A stretch of DNA of 64,000 bases from Schistosoma haematobium (Eukaryota; Platyhelminthes; Trematoda; Strigeidida; Schistosomatidae). The DNA is taken from contig NC_067200.1 of NCBI RefSeq assembly GCF_000699445.3, forward strand, positions 2,272,450 through 2,336,449. Reading direction: 5' to 3'. The notes beneath the pieces were generated by a model. The model had not been told where the DNA came from, searched no databases, and was given only the letters and a program-made list of their open reading frames with translations. Position 1 is the stretch's first letter, and every line of letters starts with the position of its first letter. The position numbers and the translations under genes were made by a program. Positions 1 to 11,260 of the stretch are shown piece after piece.

Positions 1-3000
1 CTCGAGGTCCTACCATGTCAGACAGGTCGGTTGAAGAGCGGTAAGACTAAAAGCAACAAACCCAAGGTCCGAAGGCGAAGTCGTACTGCTGACTGTACAG
101 AGGTGTGACAGCAGTAAGGTGTTTCCTTCAGACAACCAGCATGACAGTGATGCTGCCTTCCCACAAGGAGGGGTGGGGTTAGAAAAGGTCGACCCTAAAA
201 ATGCGCACCTCACGGATTTCCGTCTCCGGCGGTAAGGCCCTTTGAAGAACGGAGCTAACACGTCAAAAACCTCCCACGAAAAGGCCGTGCGCGACCGGCC
301 TCAAGCAGTTGTCCCTTGGGCACTGCGGTCACGCTCTCAGGTCACTGAGACCGCCTCTAATCCAATTTCCTTTTCAGGTACCTCCAGAAGAACCCTTCCA
401 CGGTGTGGGCAACCGGGAAGTGATAACCGCCCTCATACCTCTAACAGCACCCAAGACCACTGTATTCATAATCAACTTCCCTCTTCAATTCCTATTATTC
501 CTCCTACATCGACTTTCAACCCTAAACTTCCTCCTTCGGCTTCCTCCTCAAGTGTCACCATAGCCAACGATTCTAGTGCTCAAAACACTGTCCCAGGTCT
601 ACTGAGACCTCGCTCTAAACTACACATTGGAGCTTTCAACGTGCGCACCCTATGTCAAATCGGTCAGCAGGCTTCCTTGGCTAAAACCCTAGAGTCTCTT
701 TCCATTGATGTATGCTGTGTCTCCGAAACACGCATACAGGATTCCAGTGTGGTCATTCACTTGACCTCACCTCGGCAAAACGGAGAGCCAACGAGATACA
801 CCCTACGTGTATCTGGTGACCCGATGGCCAGTTCTCGTGGACTGGCAGGTGTAAGCATAGCACTAAGCATGAGGGCGGAACAAGCACTGCTAGAGTGGAT
901 CCCCGTCAACAGTCGTCTATGTGCTGTTCGGCTAAACGGCTCCGTAAGAACTCGGAAGGATAGGGACACGCGTCGTTGCCTTTTCGTCGTTTCTGCCTAC
1001 GCTCCCACTGACTGCAGCTCAGATGATGTGAAAGATGAATTTTACAGAAAGCTGTCCGAACTTCTTCAGAAAGCTAAACGCTCAGACATAGTACTCGTAG
1101 GGGGTGACTTTAATGCTCAGATAGGTAGCTTAAACCAAACAGAAAGGCATTTAGGTGGATATTTTAGCATTCCGGCACAGCGAACAGATAATGGTGACCG
1201 TCTGCTGCAACTGTGCTCAGACAATCGCTTATTTTTAGCAAACACAAATTTTAAGCATAAGGAGAGACATCGTCTAACATGGCGACCGCCTGCACCAAGC
1301 CAACGATGGACTCAAATAGACCATATTGCCATCAGTCATCGTTGGAGAGGGTCGGTACAAGATTGTCGCTCATTCTGGAGTACCTGCTTGGACCCCGATC
1401 ACGCCCTAATACGGGCACGCATCTGCTTGCGCCTCACTGGACGCAAAAACGCCTCAGTAAAAAGACCCATTAGAACCGAACTGAGTAGCGAGGAAACCAA
1501 AAGTAGGTTCCAGGAACAACTGAGGTCACACTTAGGTAGTTGTGAAGACGAGGCTGACCCAGATGTTGCCTGGAAAGACGTACAAGCAGCTGTGACATCT
1601 ATTAGCGACTTAAACCACAGAGTTTCAAAGAACCAGTGGATTTCTTCAAAGTCTACCACACTGATGGATTCTCGCAAACTCGTCCCATCAGGTTCTGAAC
1701 ATGATGAAGAGCGACAACAAATCAGATCTAGATTAAGAAAAAGTCTGAGAAACGACCGTGAGCAGTGGTGGGCAACGAAAGCAAAAGAGATGGAAAAGGC
1801 GGCGACTATAGGGAACACAAGACAGCTTTACAGACTAATAAAAGAAACTGAAATTAATAAGTCAAGTGTAAGTGAGATTATATCGGAAAAAGACGATACA
1901 CTCATCTGCTCCCAGTCCAGGCGTTTAGAACGATGGGCGGAACATTTCAGAGAACAGTTCAGCTGGCCTTCAGCTACTCTACAACTACCCTCCATTCCCA
2001 GACAGTGTGAATGGAACATTGAAGTAGGCCCCCCAACTCTTGCTGAAGTTCAAAAGGCTATAGTCAATCTGAAACGAGGAAGGGCAGCTGGTCCAGATGG
2101 ATTGGCTCCAGAGGTCTTTAAGGATGGTGGTTCAATTTTAGCGATTAGGTTGACTAATATTTTAACTAAGATCTGGGAGGTAGACGTTATTCCATCTAAC
2201 TGGTCACAATCACTTATCGTCCCAATATATAAGAAAGGGTCAAAATCATCCTGTGACAACCACAGAGGGATTAGTTTACCTAATATAATATCTAAAATAC
2301 TAGCCTCGATAATTATCAGACGCCTAACTAAGACTCGTGAACTGCAAACACGAGAGAACCAAGCTGGCTTTAGACCTGGTCGTGGCTGCATCGACCACAT
2401 ATTCACCATTCGTCAGATTCTAGAACACAGGCATACTTATCGGCGTCCGACAATGGTGGTCTTTCTCGACTTAAAAGCAGCATTTGACTCTGTAGACCGC
2501 GAGATTCTGTGGCAGTGTCTGTCATTGAAAGGCGTACCTCAGAAGTACATAAACCTTGTAAAGGCTCTTTACTCGAACACTACTAGTCGAGTCAGAGCTT
2601 ATGGCGAACTGTCATCTACTTTTGCAACCTCAAGTGGTGTCCGTCAAGTCTGTCCACTTTCTCCATTTTTGTTTAACTTCATCATAGACTTATTGATGGA
2701 AATAACATTCTCGTCGACTGAATTCTCGGGTATTGATCTCCTTCCAGGAGGTCCACTTATCGACTTAGAATACGCAGATGATATAGTCCTGTTTGGTGAA
2801 GACGCTGACAAAATGCAGAGTCTTCTGGTAGCACTGAGCAACAATGCCAGAATGTTTGGAATGCGCTTCTCTCCCTCTAAATGCAAGTTGCTTCAGGACT
2901 GGTCTGCGTTAACACCTGAACTAAGGATAGGGAGTGAAGTAGTCGAACGCGTTGACAACTTCACTTATCTTGGAAGTCTGATCAGCCCTAATGGGTTGGT

Positions 3001-3817
3001 ATCGGACGAAATCTCAGCGCGGATTCGAAAAGCTCGATTGGCTTTTGCCAACTTGCGTCACCTATGGCGAAGGCGAGATATCCGTCTATCAATAAAAGGA
3101 CGAGTATACTGCGTGGCAGTCCGTTCTGTTTTAATTTACGGCAGCGAAACATGGTCATTAAGAGTAGAAGACACTCGTAAGCTATTAGTATTTGACCACA
3201 GATGCCTTAGAAATATTGCTGGCGTCTGCTGGGATCACCGGGTAAGTAATAGTGAGGTTAGACGCAGGGTATTAGGGAATGATGGTAAATCAGTTGATGA
3301 GGTTATGAATCTTCATCGACTGAGATGGTTGGGCCACGTGTTACGTATGCCTGAACACCGATTACCACGACGTGCAATGCTATCCGGTATTGGAGATGGT
3401 TGGAAGAAAGTTAGGGGCGGCCAAACCAAAACGTGGCATCAGTGCTTGAAGTCACTAACTTCTAGTCTGAGCCATGTTGGTAGATGCAGACTACTTGGTT
3501 GGGGTCCGCGTGACTATCGTAACCAATGGTTGGAGACTCTTGGTGACATGGCTCAGAATCGATCACAATGGCGTCGGTGTATACACTCCCTGTCTTCCCT
3601 TAAACTAAGATATTAAAATCGCTTCATATCTTTCTTTCTACGAACCAATTCTTTCTTCTTGTACTATATTTCTATATGCAATCTTTCTCTTATATATTAC
3701 TACCTTTGACCTAACCACTGCTATGAATCCGGTGTTCATCATGTTGTGCTGATGCGGTATGGCAACCTGGACGATGCACATATGTGCCTGGTCCTACGTT
3801 ATAGCTGACTGACTGAC
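1..3817 (+). mobile_element. SR2-like RTE-clade non-LTR retrotransposon, left end cut by window
   Basis: 5' leader (1-241), one long ORF, an A+T-rich 3' UTR and a terminal CTGA repeat (tagctgactgactgactat, ending about 3817), as expected for RTE elements that end in short tandem repeats. Fragments with the same 3' end and tail recur at 23209-23541, 23616-24180 and 35195-35955. The leader recurs at 29092-29580, where homology extends only from 'tggtcctaccatg', so little of the left end is missing. The element is full-length or nearly so. Confidence 0.85.
242..3616 (+). CDS. RTE endonuclease-reverse transcriptase polyprotein
   Basis: About 1,124 codons without a stop. An apurinic-like endonuclease occupies residues ~128-400: FNVRTL near 130, catalytic SETR near 162, GDFNA near 288, IDHIAISH, and DPDHAL near 384. 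The reverse transcriptase follows at ~590-920: IYKKG..S.C.NHRGISL, QAGFRPGRGCIDHI, LDLKAAFDS near 743 (motif A), GVRQVCPLSP near 800, and the catalytic YADD near 844. A C-terminal domain of the RTE type contains HRLRWLGHVLRM. No ATG occurs in this frame before about residue 195, which is inside the endonuclease; the frame opens after a TAA at 233, so translation must start at a non-ATG codon or by readthrough/reinitiation, or the start has been lost. In the palm motif usually read GVRQGCPLSP, this copy has Val for Gly. It makes cDNA by target-primed reverse transcription in the nucleus. Confidence 0.88.
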   Translation: MKNGANTSKTSHEKAVRDRPQAVVPWALRSRSQVTETASNPISFSGTSRRTLPRCGQPGSDNRPHTSNSTQDHCIHNQLPSSIPIIPPTSTFNPKLPPSASSSSVTIANDSSAQNTVPGLLRPRSKLHIGAFNVRTLCQIGQQASLAKTLESLSIDVCCVSETRIQDSSVVIHLTSPRQNGEPTRYTLRVSGDPMASSRGLAGVSIALSMRAEQALLEWIPVNSRLCAVRLNGSVRTRKDRDTRRCLFVVSAYAPTDCSSDDVKDEFYRKLSELLQKAKRSDIVLVGGDFNAQIGSLNQTERHLGGYFSIPAQRTDNGDRLLQLCSDNRLFLANTNFKHKERHRLTWRPPAPSQRWTQIDHIAISHRWRGSVQDCRSFWSTCLDPDHALIRARICLRLTGRKNASVKRPIRTELSSEETKSRFQEQLRSHLGSCEDEADPDVAWKDVQAAVTSISDLNHRVSKNQWISSKSTTLMDSRKLVPSGSEHDEERQQIRSRLRKSLRNDREQWWATKAKEMEKAATIGNTRQLYRLIKETEINKSSVSEIISEKDDTLICSQSRRLERWAEHFREQFSWPSATLQLPSIPRQCEWNIEVGPPTLAEVQKAIVNLKRGRAAGPDGLAPEVFKDGGSILAIRLTNILTKIWEVDVIPSNWSQSLIVPIYKKGSKSSCDNHRGISLPNIISKILASIIIRRLTKTRELQTRENQAGFRPGRGCIDHIFTIRQILEHRHTYRRPTMVVFLDLKAAFDSVDREILWQCLSLKGVPQKYINLVKALYSNTTSRVRAYGELSSTFATSSGVRQVCPLSPFLFNFIIDLLMEITFSSTEFSGIDLLPGGPLIDLEYADDIVLFGEDADKMQSLLVALSNNARMFGMRFSPSKCKLLQDWSALTPELRIGSEVVERVDNFTYLGSLISPNGLVSDEISARIRKARLAFANLRHLWRRRDIRLSIKGRVYCVAVRSVLIYGSETWSLRVEDTRKLLVFDHRCLRNIAGVCWDHRVSNSEVRRRVLGNDGKSVDEVMNLHRLRWLGHVLRMPEHRLPRRAMLSGIGDGWKKVRGGQTKTWHQCLKSLTSSLSHVGRCRLLGWGPRDYRNQWLETLGDMAQNRSQWRRCIHSLSSLKLRY

Positions 3818-4463
3818 TATCCATTCTATTCATAACGTTGTTTTTAAAATATCGTATTTAGTTAGTGCTACTTCTGGACTTTGTAGAGTTCGTTATTTTT
3901 TTACTTTCATCAGTTACTCTAGAATTCTACACCTGGGGTAAACTCACTAGTCAGCAAGTTTAAGCTGGCTTATTACGATAGATATACACTGCACTACCGG
4001 ACTAAGTTAAGCCACGTTCATCTATGCCAATGTCATTGAAAACCTTTATTATTATTCCCAGTCTGTATTAAGGGTTTCAATCCCTCTAATTCATTTTTGA
4101 ACTAAAACCCAACTTGATTGCATATCAGTTCATGGCGGGGCACTTCACACTAACACTGAGAGGAAACATTAATCAAATGAGAAGTAAAGAATTGCAAATA
4201 TTACTAAGTGCAATGGAAGATTAAGTACGTGGAATATATATTCTAGAAAATCAATTCAGATCAAAGAATAAAAATAACATGTGTATAGTGTGTTTGAAAT
4301 ACTTTTGTCGATAAACGTTCACTGTCAACGAGGTTTATGGATGGTAATATGGGTAGTCTAGGTGTCGGTGGTTGTCTTTTTGTTATATTGACATCACATG
4401 ATGATACTATTACCTTTCAATTACTATAGGTCCTGTGCTTAATTCTGTCTTTTTGCTTTTTAG

Positions 4464-4598
4464 CCAAATCCAAATACACTGATTTGTTTGCATGATCATG
4501 GTAGTCATATTATCTGCATGGATGAAAGTACACGTACTGCAATCAGAGACACGATATTGTTATTTGTACAACAGTTGGATATTCATTCAGTTGTTTGA
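4464..4598 (+). CDS. possible terminal exon of an upstream gene
   Basis: A pyrimidine-rich acceptor (tgctttttag) opens a 44-codon frame ending in TGA: PNPNTLICLHDHGSHIICMD, ESTRTAIRDTILLF, VQQLDIHSVV. Composition looks coding, and an AATAAA at 5065-5070 could end a 3' UTR of about 470 bases. I do not recognise the product. If real, it is the last exon of a gene whose earlier exons lie left of the window, with the SR2 element in its intron. It may also be a chance frame. Confidence 0.3.
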   Translation, partial: PNPNTLICLHDHGSHIICMDESTRTAIRDTILLFVQQLDIHSVV

Positions 4599-4690
4599 TG
4601 ATTTATCAATATAACAGTATTGTTCCGTGTATTACTTATATTTGCATATGTGGATAACTTGTGCTTGAATGATCAGCGTTCAGTGGTCAA

Positions 4691-4691
<1 letters not shown>

Positions 4692-4743
<52 letters not shown>
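4692..4743. repeat. TA dinucleotide microsatellite
   Basis: About 26 uninterrupted TA units. Nearby 3818-4463 and 4744-6154 are otherwise AT-rich sequence in which I see nothing beyond the possible terminal exon and its AATAAA. Confidence 0.92.
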
Positions 4744-4746
<3 letters not shown>

Positions 4747-6154
4747 TTTTAATGGGATGAATATTTACAGCTAAGATAGACATCCATTCATCTGTGTTAC
4801 CAGTTAATATCCTGTCTTCTGTATTTTCCTGGTGACATGATTCAGCAGCCAATGATCTTGGCTTTCAATTAGTGTCACTGTTCAGGTAGTCAAATATTTC
4901 CACAAGCAGTCGGATTGCTTGATTTCACTCACTTTGAAAAATATGCATAAAGTAACACTGGTAATGGTGAATTTCCTGACAATGAGTATAGTGATTCAAT
5001 TAGTCTGATACATTTTCTCATTCATAGAATTAATGTGCTTTAAAATGACGCACTAGTAGTTGTAAATAAAAACTCAAAAGTGATTTAACTAGGAAATTGA
5101 CAGGAATTTAGTAGTCGTCCGATCAACAAGACAGTTCAAGTATTGCTTACTGTGCTTAAGAGTGGCAAGCCTTTTGAGAGCCTTATGTAAAAAATACTTC
5201 AGAGGACTATGTTGCGCCATTAGAAATCCACTTGTTGAAAAATAACTCGGTCTGATTAACGGCTCGTGGTACATAATCTCATCCTACTATAGATGTGTCC
5301 CTTAAAAGCTGGATATACATATAACTTTTGTTAGTTCTTAGGTATAGGTAGTTTAGAGCCATGGCTCGACAGTAAAGCTCTTGACGGTTGGACTAGTGAG
5401 TGTAGGGAAACATTTTTATCTCCTCCAAGCAGAAACCCTTGGATGACTTGAGATGTTGCGCCTCATCATAATATACTAGTTAATCATACGACAGTGACAT
5501 TAGGGTCATTGAGATAACACTGCGTCGAATTGGCCCATCCATGTGAAGGTTGCTAACTTAGGGGTTGTTGGTGTGTTATATGATTAATAGGTAGTGAAAG
5601 CCAACCCCTAATTGACGAAAGCAACAAACGAGTGGTTCTGTTATGTATAAATTCCATGGTTATCGCAATTATACCGCTATACCAGTCGAACGGAGTTTTC
5701 CTCTCAATGATAGCTTAAACACGTTGCGGCAGTCCGGAATTAGTAAATGTCAGTTATGTGGTTGAGACTTGGAATTACATGAGCAGTCACACTTCCCCAG
5801 TTAGCTATGAATATTAGCCGAGTAACACGAAGGGGGTCAACATTAGATGTCATAGGCTACACAAGTTTGAGAGTGCAGAGAAGTGTCTTGGCTCTTTTAG
5901 TTTTTCATTCAAAACAAACAGACAGCCCAAAACAATAGCGGGAAACCGGAAGATTACCCGCACTCGTGTGACTGTTTTACCGAGTATTAAATTTTCGTAA
6001 CTGTCCATTGAGTGCATTCCCTACTATCAGTTGGCTTATTCAAGGTAAATATAAGAAGATAAGTGAATTTCCTAAGCATTTGGCAAAATCAGATACAAAA
6101 GCAAGGTTTAAACGTCTTATAAACGGCTCGATGGTATCAAGGTAGACTAAATAG

Positions 6155-6260
6155 CATATCTACTGGAGTACCAGTTGTTCCGGGTCGTGTTCTCTCTAGT
6201 GAAGGCTGGAAAGGTGTTGTGTTTCTAAATACATATTTTCCATCCAACCTCAAGAAACAG
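6155..6260 (+). CDS. possible unassigned exon
   Basis: A frame encoding ISTGVPVVPGRVLSSEGWKG then VVFLNTYFPSNLKKQ ends at a strong donor CAG|gtgagt in phase 0, which would fit the start of candidate exon 1. The acceptor (actaaatag) is weak. No homology is recognised; it could be a 5' exon of the CC2D2A gene, part of another gene, or chance. Confidence 0.3.
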
Positions 6261-7249
6261 GTGAGTAGAAAATCTGGAGACATTCATAAGTAAAACTTAT
6301 ACGTAGGAGAATGATCTGACACTGGAAGCAATGCAATCTGTTTATGTGTATATATATGATATTCTGTTTAAAAAATGGCAAACATTCTGAGGTCTAGTGG
6401 CAGGTGTCCAACTTTGACCTTGTCTTCATTTATTTGGGATTCTTCTTATGGTGCTTAAATTAAATAGCATTCCGAATTAGTGAAATGTCGTAATTAATGT
6501 GATATTACGGTGGTATCACTACACGAATAAATTTCCGGATAGAATTCCAAGAATTTGATATGCTCAACTGACAAAGTAGGGACTGCTGGTTTATATGGTA
6601 GCTGGACCGAAACGCTACATGTTCTGTTTGACGAAGTTACCACCGTTCCATAACAGCTCATGAGATCCTAGCACAGAACACGATCCATTGGTTAATATTC
6701 ATGCCTACATACAGATCAATGAAGCTACATATAAGGGCAGGTTAGTCCAAGGAGTATGTATCAATGGTTTCAGAAAATTTCGCGTGACCGAATTAACGTG
6801 AACACTTTTGCAAGCGTTCAAAGGCACTCTCGACTGATTAGCATTTTATTTCGGTCTACAGGTAACACGTACAAGCTTTTTTACATAAAGAAAGATTAGT
6901 AGAGGAAGAGATTATCACAATTTGAAGACAACCGGCAGTTGATCTTCGATGTATGCTTTTCTCTTACGTTGGTTCAGATGAGTTGAGGGGGGCAACAAAT
7001 TGTCCTCTGTTCTATAATGCAACAAAAACCCTGGAAACTTCTTCGTAGTTATAATTACCAATCTATGGATTTCATTATCATAGTACCAAGAATTTTTGTC
7101 CCAGAAATATATCTGGATGCTCACTGAAGTTCTGCAGGTACTGACAATAATCATTTGGGTTGAAACGGCACTATCAATCCTACTTTTAATATCTAACTTG
7201 CTTCATTCATCGGTTCTGGGAAAAAACTTCACAGTAGTTATACTTTTTC

Positions 7250-8055
7250 TCTGAAAAATTCTTAAACCTGATCCCAGGTCCCGAAAGACAAATAGCTTAA
7301 TAATTCCGGAGCACAAATTCTAAAGTGTGGGAGTCCTGGTGCCCTACGATCTAAAGTCTTACGCTGTGACAAAAATGCCTTCCGAGCAAACCTTGCACTG
7401 GTAACATTGAAGCGCATTTTTGGCCATTTTGACGGTTGGATTTTCCATATAATCTTCAACGGTTTTATCCGTCCCCACTTAGAGTACGGAAACATAGTAT
7501 TTCCTCCCTCACTCCAAAAGGATAAGGACACTCTGGAGAGTATCCAACGGCGAGTCACGAAATCAGTTCGGGGACTCAAATTTAAACCTTATGAAGAGCG
7601 CCTACATTCACTTAACCTTTACCCATTGGAGTGTAAGCGTCTTAGAGGTGACTTTTAGATGGCTCACAGTATCCTTAACACTTCTGGACATCTTCTTAAA
7701 CACCTAATTAAGCTTAGTCGCAATACAAACCTAAGGGGTAAAACCCAGAAATTGGAGACACAACATAGCAGAACGGACTGTAAATACAACTTCTAATCCT
7801 TACGAGTTGTCGAATGCTGGAATTGGCTGCCGACTGAACTAGTCCAAGCGACTTCTCAGCAGTCCTTTAAGAGGCAACTTGATCTTTTCTTAAGGTCTAA
7901 GGATAGTATCATACTATGATTTACCAATTTCCTACCTAAGTTCCTGCCTGGAGGTTTTGGTCATCCCCTGCTACTAGACACGGAAGCCTGTTAAGCGAGA
8001 GCTTCCTCTATTCCGTCCACAACCATTTGAAGCATATGGTACCTCCAATTGTTCA
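7250..8055 (+). pseudogene. CR1-like (SR1-type) non-LTR retrotransposon, 3' fragment
   Basis: Broken frame encoding FNGFIRPHLEYGNIVFPPSL, then LESIQRRVTKSVRGLKFKPY, EERLHSLNLYPLECKRLRGD, and after a stop MAHSILNTSGH, WNWLPTELVQA and SFKRQLDLFL. This is the typical C-terminal region after the RT domain of CR1/Jockey-group elements (RPHLEYG...VQRRAT..V.GL...YEERL..L.L..L..RRLRGDL). It has several stops and no RT catalytic core, so it is 5'-truncated and dead. Confidence 0.8.
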
Positions 8056-8201
8056 CAAAAGTCAAAACACACAGTGAATCACTTGCATCTGCAGAGTAGT
8101 AGCTTAGCCAGATACATAGAATCTTGGAAAAATACACTGTTAATTTAGTTCGATCATATTATGATTTCAGGCATTCAAACTGTTTGTTTATAATTTTCAA
8201 G

Positions 8202-8288
8202 GTCCCAGTTGTCAGTTTACGTAACTTCGGCACTTATTTAAATAGGTCTTTAAAATCACTGATGGATGAACTAGCTAAAAAAGGGCAG
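8202..8288 (+). CDS. CC2D2A: candidate exon 1 of CC2D2A-like gene (5' boundary uncertain)
   Basis: Acceptor ttttcaag before GTC and donor CAG|gtaact. It encodes [10 protein letters not shown]..., ending [11 protein letters not shown] in phase 0. A second possible acceptor (gttgtcag) lies 14 bases further in. The following 177-base intron has no stop in frame, so the open frame runs on into the next exon. There is no homology support; membership rests on strand and phase. Confidence 0.45.
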
Positions 8289-11229
8289 GTAACTATCGAC
8301 GTCTTCAAATACTTATTAACAAGCATTTTTCTCATTCTGATCACGAGGAGGTGGTTGTACCTGAATCAAGCCATAGAACAAAACATAAGCCTAAGTCTCG
8401 TCAGGTTTGTACTGAAATTTTTTTATATCTTATATACTTATTTTAAGTTTTTTAATTCTATTGAGGGTGAAGGAACAAAATTAGCCGTGACTCAACCAAA
8501 TAATGATGAACCAACATTTCTGAAGCCTCCTGTCGCGAAAAAAAGAAAGAAGACTTCAAAGAAACCTATAACTATTCGTTCAAGCGATATGGCTACTGAA
8601 CGTATTAAGAGTGGTCAGTTAATTTTTCTGAAGTATATATAAATTGCGTTTTGTGGGTTTTTGACTTTCCGTAGTTTACGGAGGCAAGTGAATTGCTTCT
8701 TATCTGATCTATGTTTTGAATCTAGGGTTAGGATAGATCTGTAGTATCGACTGCTATGTTAAGGCCATACAGCTTATTCTAGCTTTCAGATAGATTGGTT
8801 TGTTCTTCCTTCTTGATTCACGCTTTGATCTTCTTAATTATTCGCTTATCAACTTTGGTTTTTTTATGTAAGCATATGTGTGCATTACTTATCTTAGTCA
8901 TAATATACCCACTATAAATATCGATTCACGATTGGCTCATATATTTTCTCCACCGTGCGTCATCTAGTTTTGCTTCTCTTTCTTCTTCTTGCTCCGTTCT
9001 CTCTGTCACTTTGAGTGTCTGTCCTGATCAACGATTGTAGGAAATATAAGCATTCAAACTTCATTCTCGTATCTGACTTATTTAATTCCTTTGTTCCCTA
9101 ACGCGACTTAATTTGATGATTATATATGAGAATTAGTGACGTGTATGTTTCGATAGCAATCATTCATACGATATAAATGGAGTCAGATCTAGGGTCACTA
9201 TATATCTATACATATATATCCATTCTTCTACATTCTCATACATCAGAAATAAAACGATTGATTTAGCTCGCTATTGTCTCGGGTTTAAGATTTACCTACG
9301 AAAATGCCAGCAAAAATGAATGTATGTAAAAACGGGTTATGATATGAAAAATAATGATCAAAAAGTTATAATGAACTTGTAATAGTATAACGAATTACTA
9401 ACAATCCCAACTAGTTTAAAACTTTGGTGATACAAATATGAACTTACTTTTTTAGTGTGCAGAATGATATGATATGATGTCACAATAATTTAAGCATAAA
9501 ATAAAATATTTGGCTGTATAGAAAACTAATCATCTGTTCACCACATCTATATTAATTTCTACTTGAAAATGGTGAGCTATCACTTTTAAAAGAGATCTTG
9601 AAGTAACTCTGCGGTCATTATACGAGGTTGTTAGAAACAATCACCTATTTGAGCTACAAATATTTCACATGCCTAAATGGCATGACTGATAATCGACTGG
9701 AATGGCGTTTACTTACAACAGCTGTAAAAGTGTATAATGGGTTTGTCACAAAAATGAGGATGTCAGATCTGCCCAAGAAAAACAAAGTACGTGTTATGAA
9801 GCATGTGTATTATGTGGCTAGTAATTACTGTAACATTTTAAAGTGTACAAGGAAATAAACATGACAAATTTAATCACGTATTACAACTAATGACAAGAAC
9901 TGCACAAGGTAAGTGAGGTTATGAGAGGTATGAGTAGTAAAATACAATCTACCGATTTGATGTAAATTTACCATTTCTGTACTTTACTGCTTTCGAACAG
10001 CACTGATTTGCTTAGTACTCGAAATCATAAATTGTTTCAACACACTAGTAGTATCTACTTGACAATGTGTCCCCATAAGATTCCTGTTTGTCTCAGCCTA
10101 ATTGTTTACCCAGATGTCGTTGGCAGTAAAGGTTAAAAATATCGAGCAGAGAAAAGAACTAGCTTTTCAGTCAGCTTTTCATCATAACTCTGTACATGAA
10201 TAATGATGATAAACTACTTGTATAGAAATTTCTCCTCCCTATTTTTTCCTTTCATCAAATGTCAAAATAGGAAATTTTACTTGAACGATGGTTAAACATC
10301 TAGATTTTGGATATAGTTTGATGATGAGACGTATTTTCATTAATGTACTAACTGGGAATTCCTGAAATAGTTCGATTTACAGCAAGTAAAACTAGATGAG
10401 CACCAATAGACGTATTATATTTGGAATTCGTAATCAGCGGGTAATTAAGCATAAAGCAATCATTGTGTCGCACAAATGCTACATATGGACGGTCAAAATG
10501 GCCCCTAAGTCATCCATTATAGTCTTAAACTGAAGCCATGGAAAATAGAAATAGAACGCTTAAATTCATATAGAGAAAAATCTTTTTGCTATTTTCAACG
10601 TTAGATTCACGGGCCAATATAAGCTAGACCATCAGTGAAAACTTGAGCACTGGGCTGTCGTTCCATCCTAATACGGAACTCCTCATCAGTGTACACCCAC
10701 AGCCCTGCACGTGGGGCTCGAACCTATGACCTCCTGTTTCACGTGCGAACGCTTATCCACTAGACCACTGAGCCAGCACCTAACTGTGTTAATGTTTAAC
10801 TACCGTCAACCTATGATCTTGCACGACTCATCATTCATTGTCTGGGGTGTATAACTGTCTCATAATGGAGTCCAATCCATGTTGGATGTGAGATGAAAGT
10901 TCGCAGCAGTCGATGGCTGAAGGGTTGAGCAAGATCGTGGATTGATTGAAGTTAAGCGTTAACACCGCTGGATGCTGGCTCAGCAGTCCAGAGATCAAGC
11001 GTTTGCGCGCGAGACTAAAGGCCCTGGGTTCGATTTCTGCGTGAGAAGTTCTGTGTGCGCATGTCTGAGGAGTTCCATACTAGGACGAATTGGCCGTACT
11101 GTGCCTCTAGGTTTTCAACAGTGGTCTAGCTTAGATTAACTCGTTAACTGGAAAGGATTGCCCAGGACAGAGTTGGATGGTGAGTGTTGGTGGGCGGTCT
11201 ATGCTCCTCCGCGAGGAGTAACAGGAGTG

Positions 11230-11260
<31 letters not shown>

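Noticed and set aside
10..261. 83-residue minus-strand frame over the SR2 leader
   Set aside because: Antisense to the retrotransposon leader, whose sequence is repeated at 29092; its counterpart at 29112-29378 is equally antisense. No independent coding sign.
1399..2886. Several minus-strand frames of 60-140 residues inside the SR2 ORF
   Set aside because: Shadows of the long sense frame that carries all EN and RT motifs.
7262..7579. 105-residue minus-strand frame
   Set aside because: Antisense to the CR1-like fragment whose sense frame has the LEYG and QRRVT motifs.
10700..10785. tRNA-like A and B boxes in the many SINE A copies taken as true tRNA genes
   Set aside because: No acceptor stem or anticodon arm can be formed, and the same sequence continues into a dispersed repeat body with a hammerhead.
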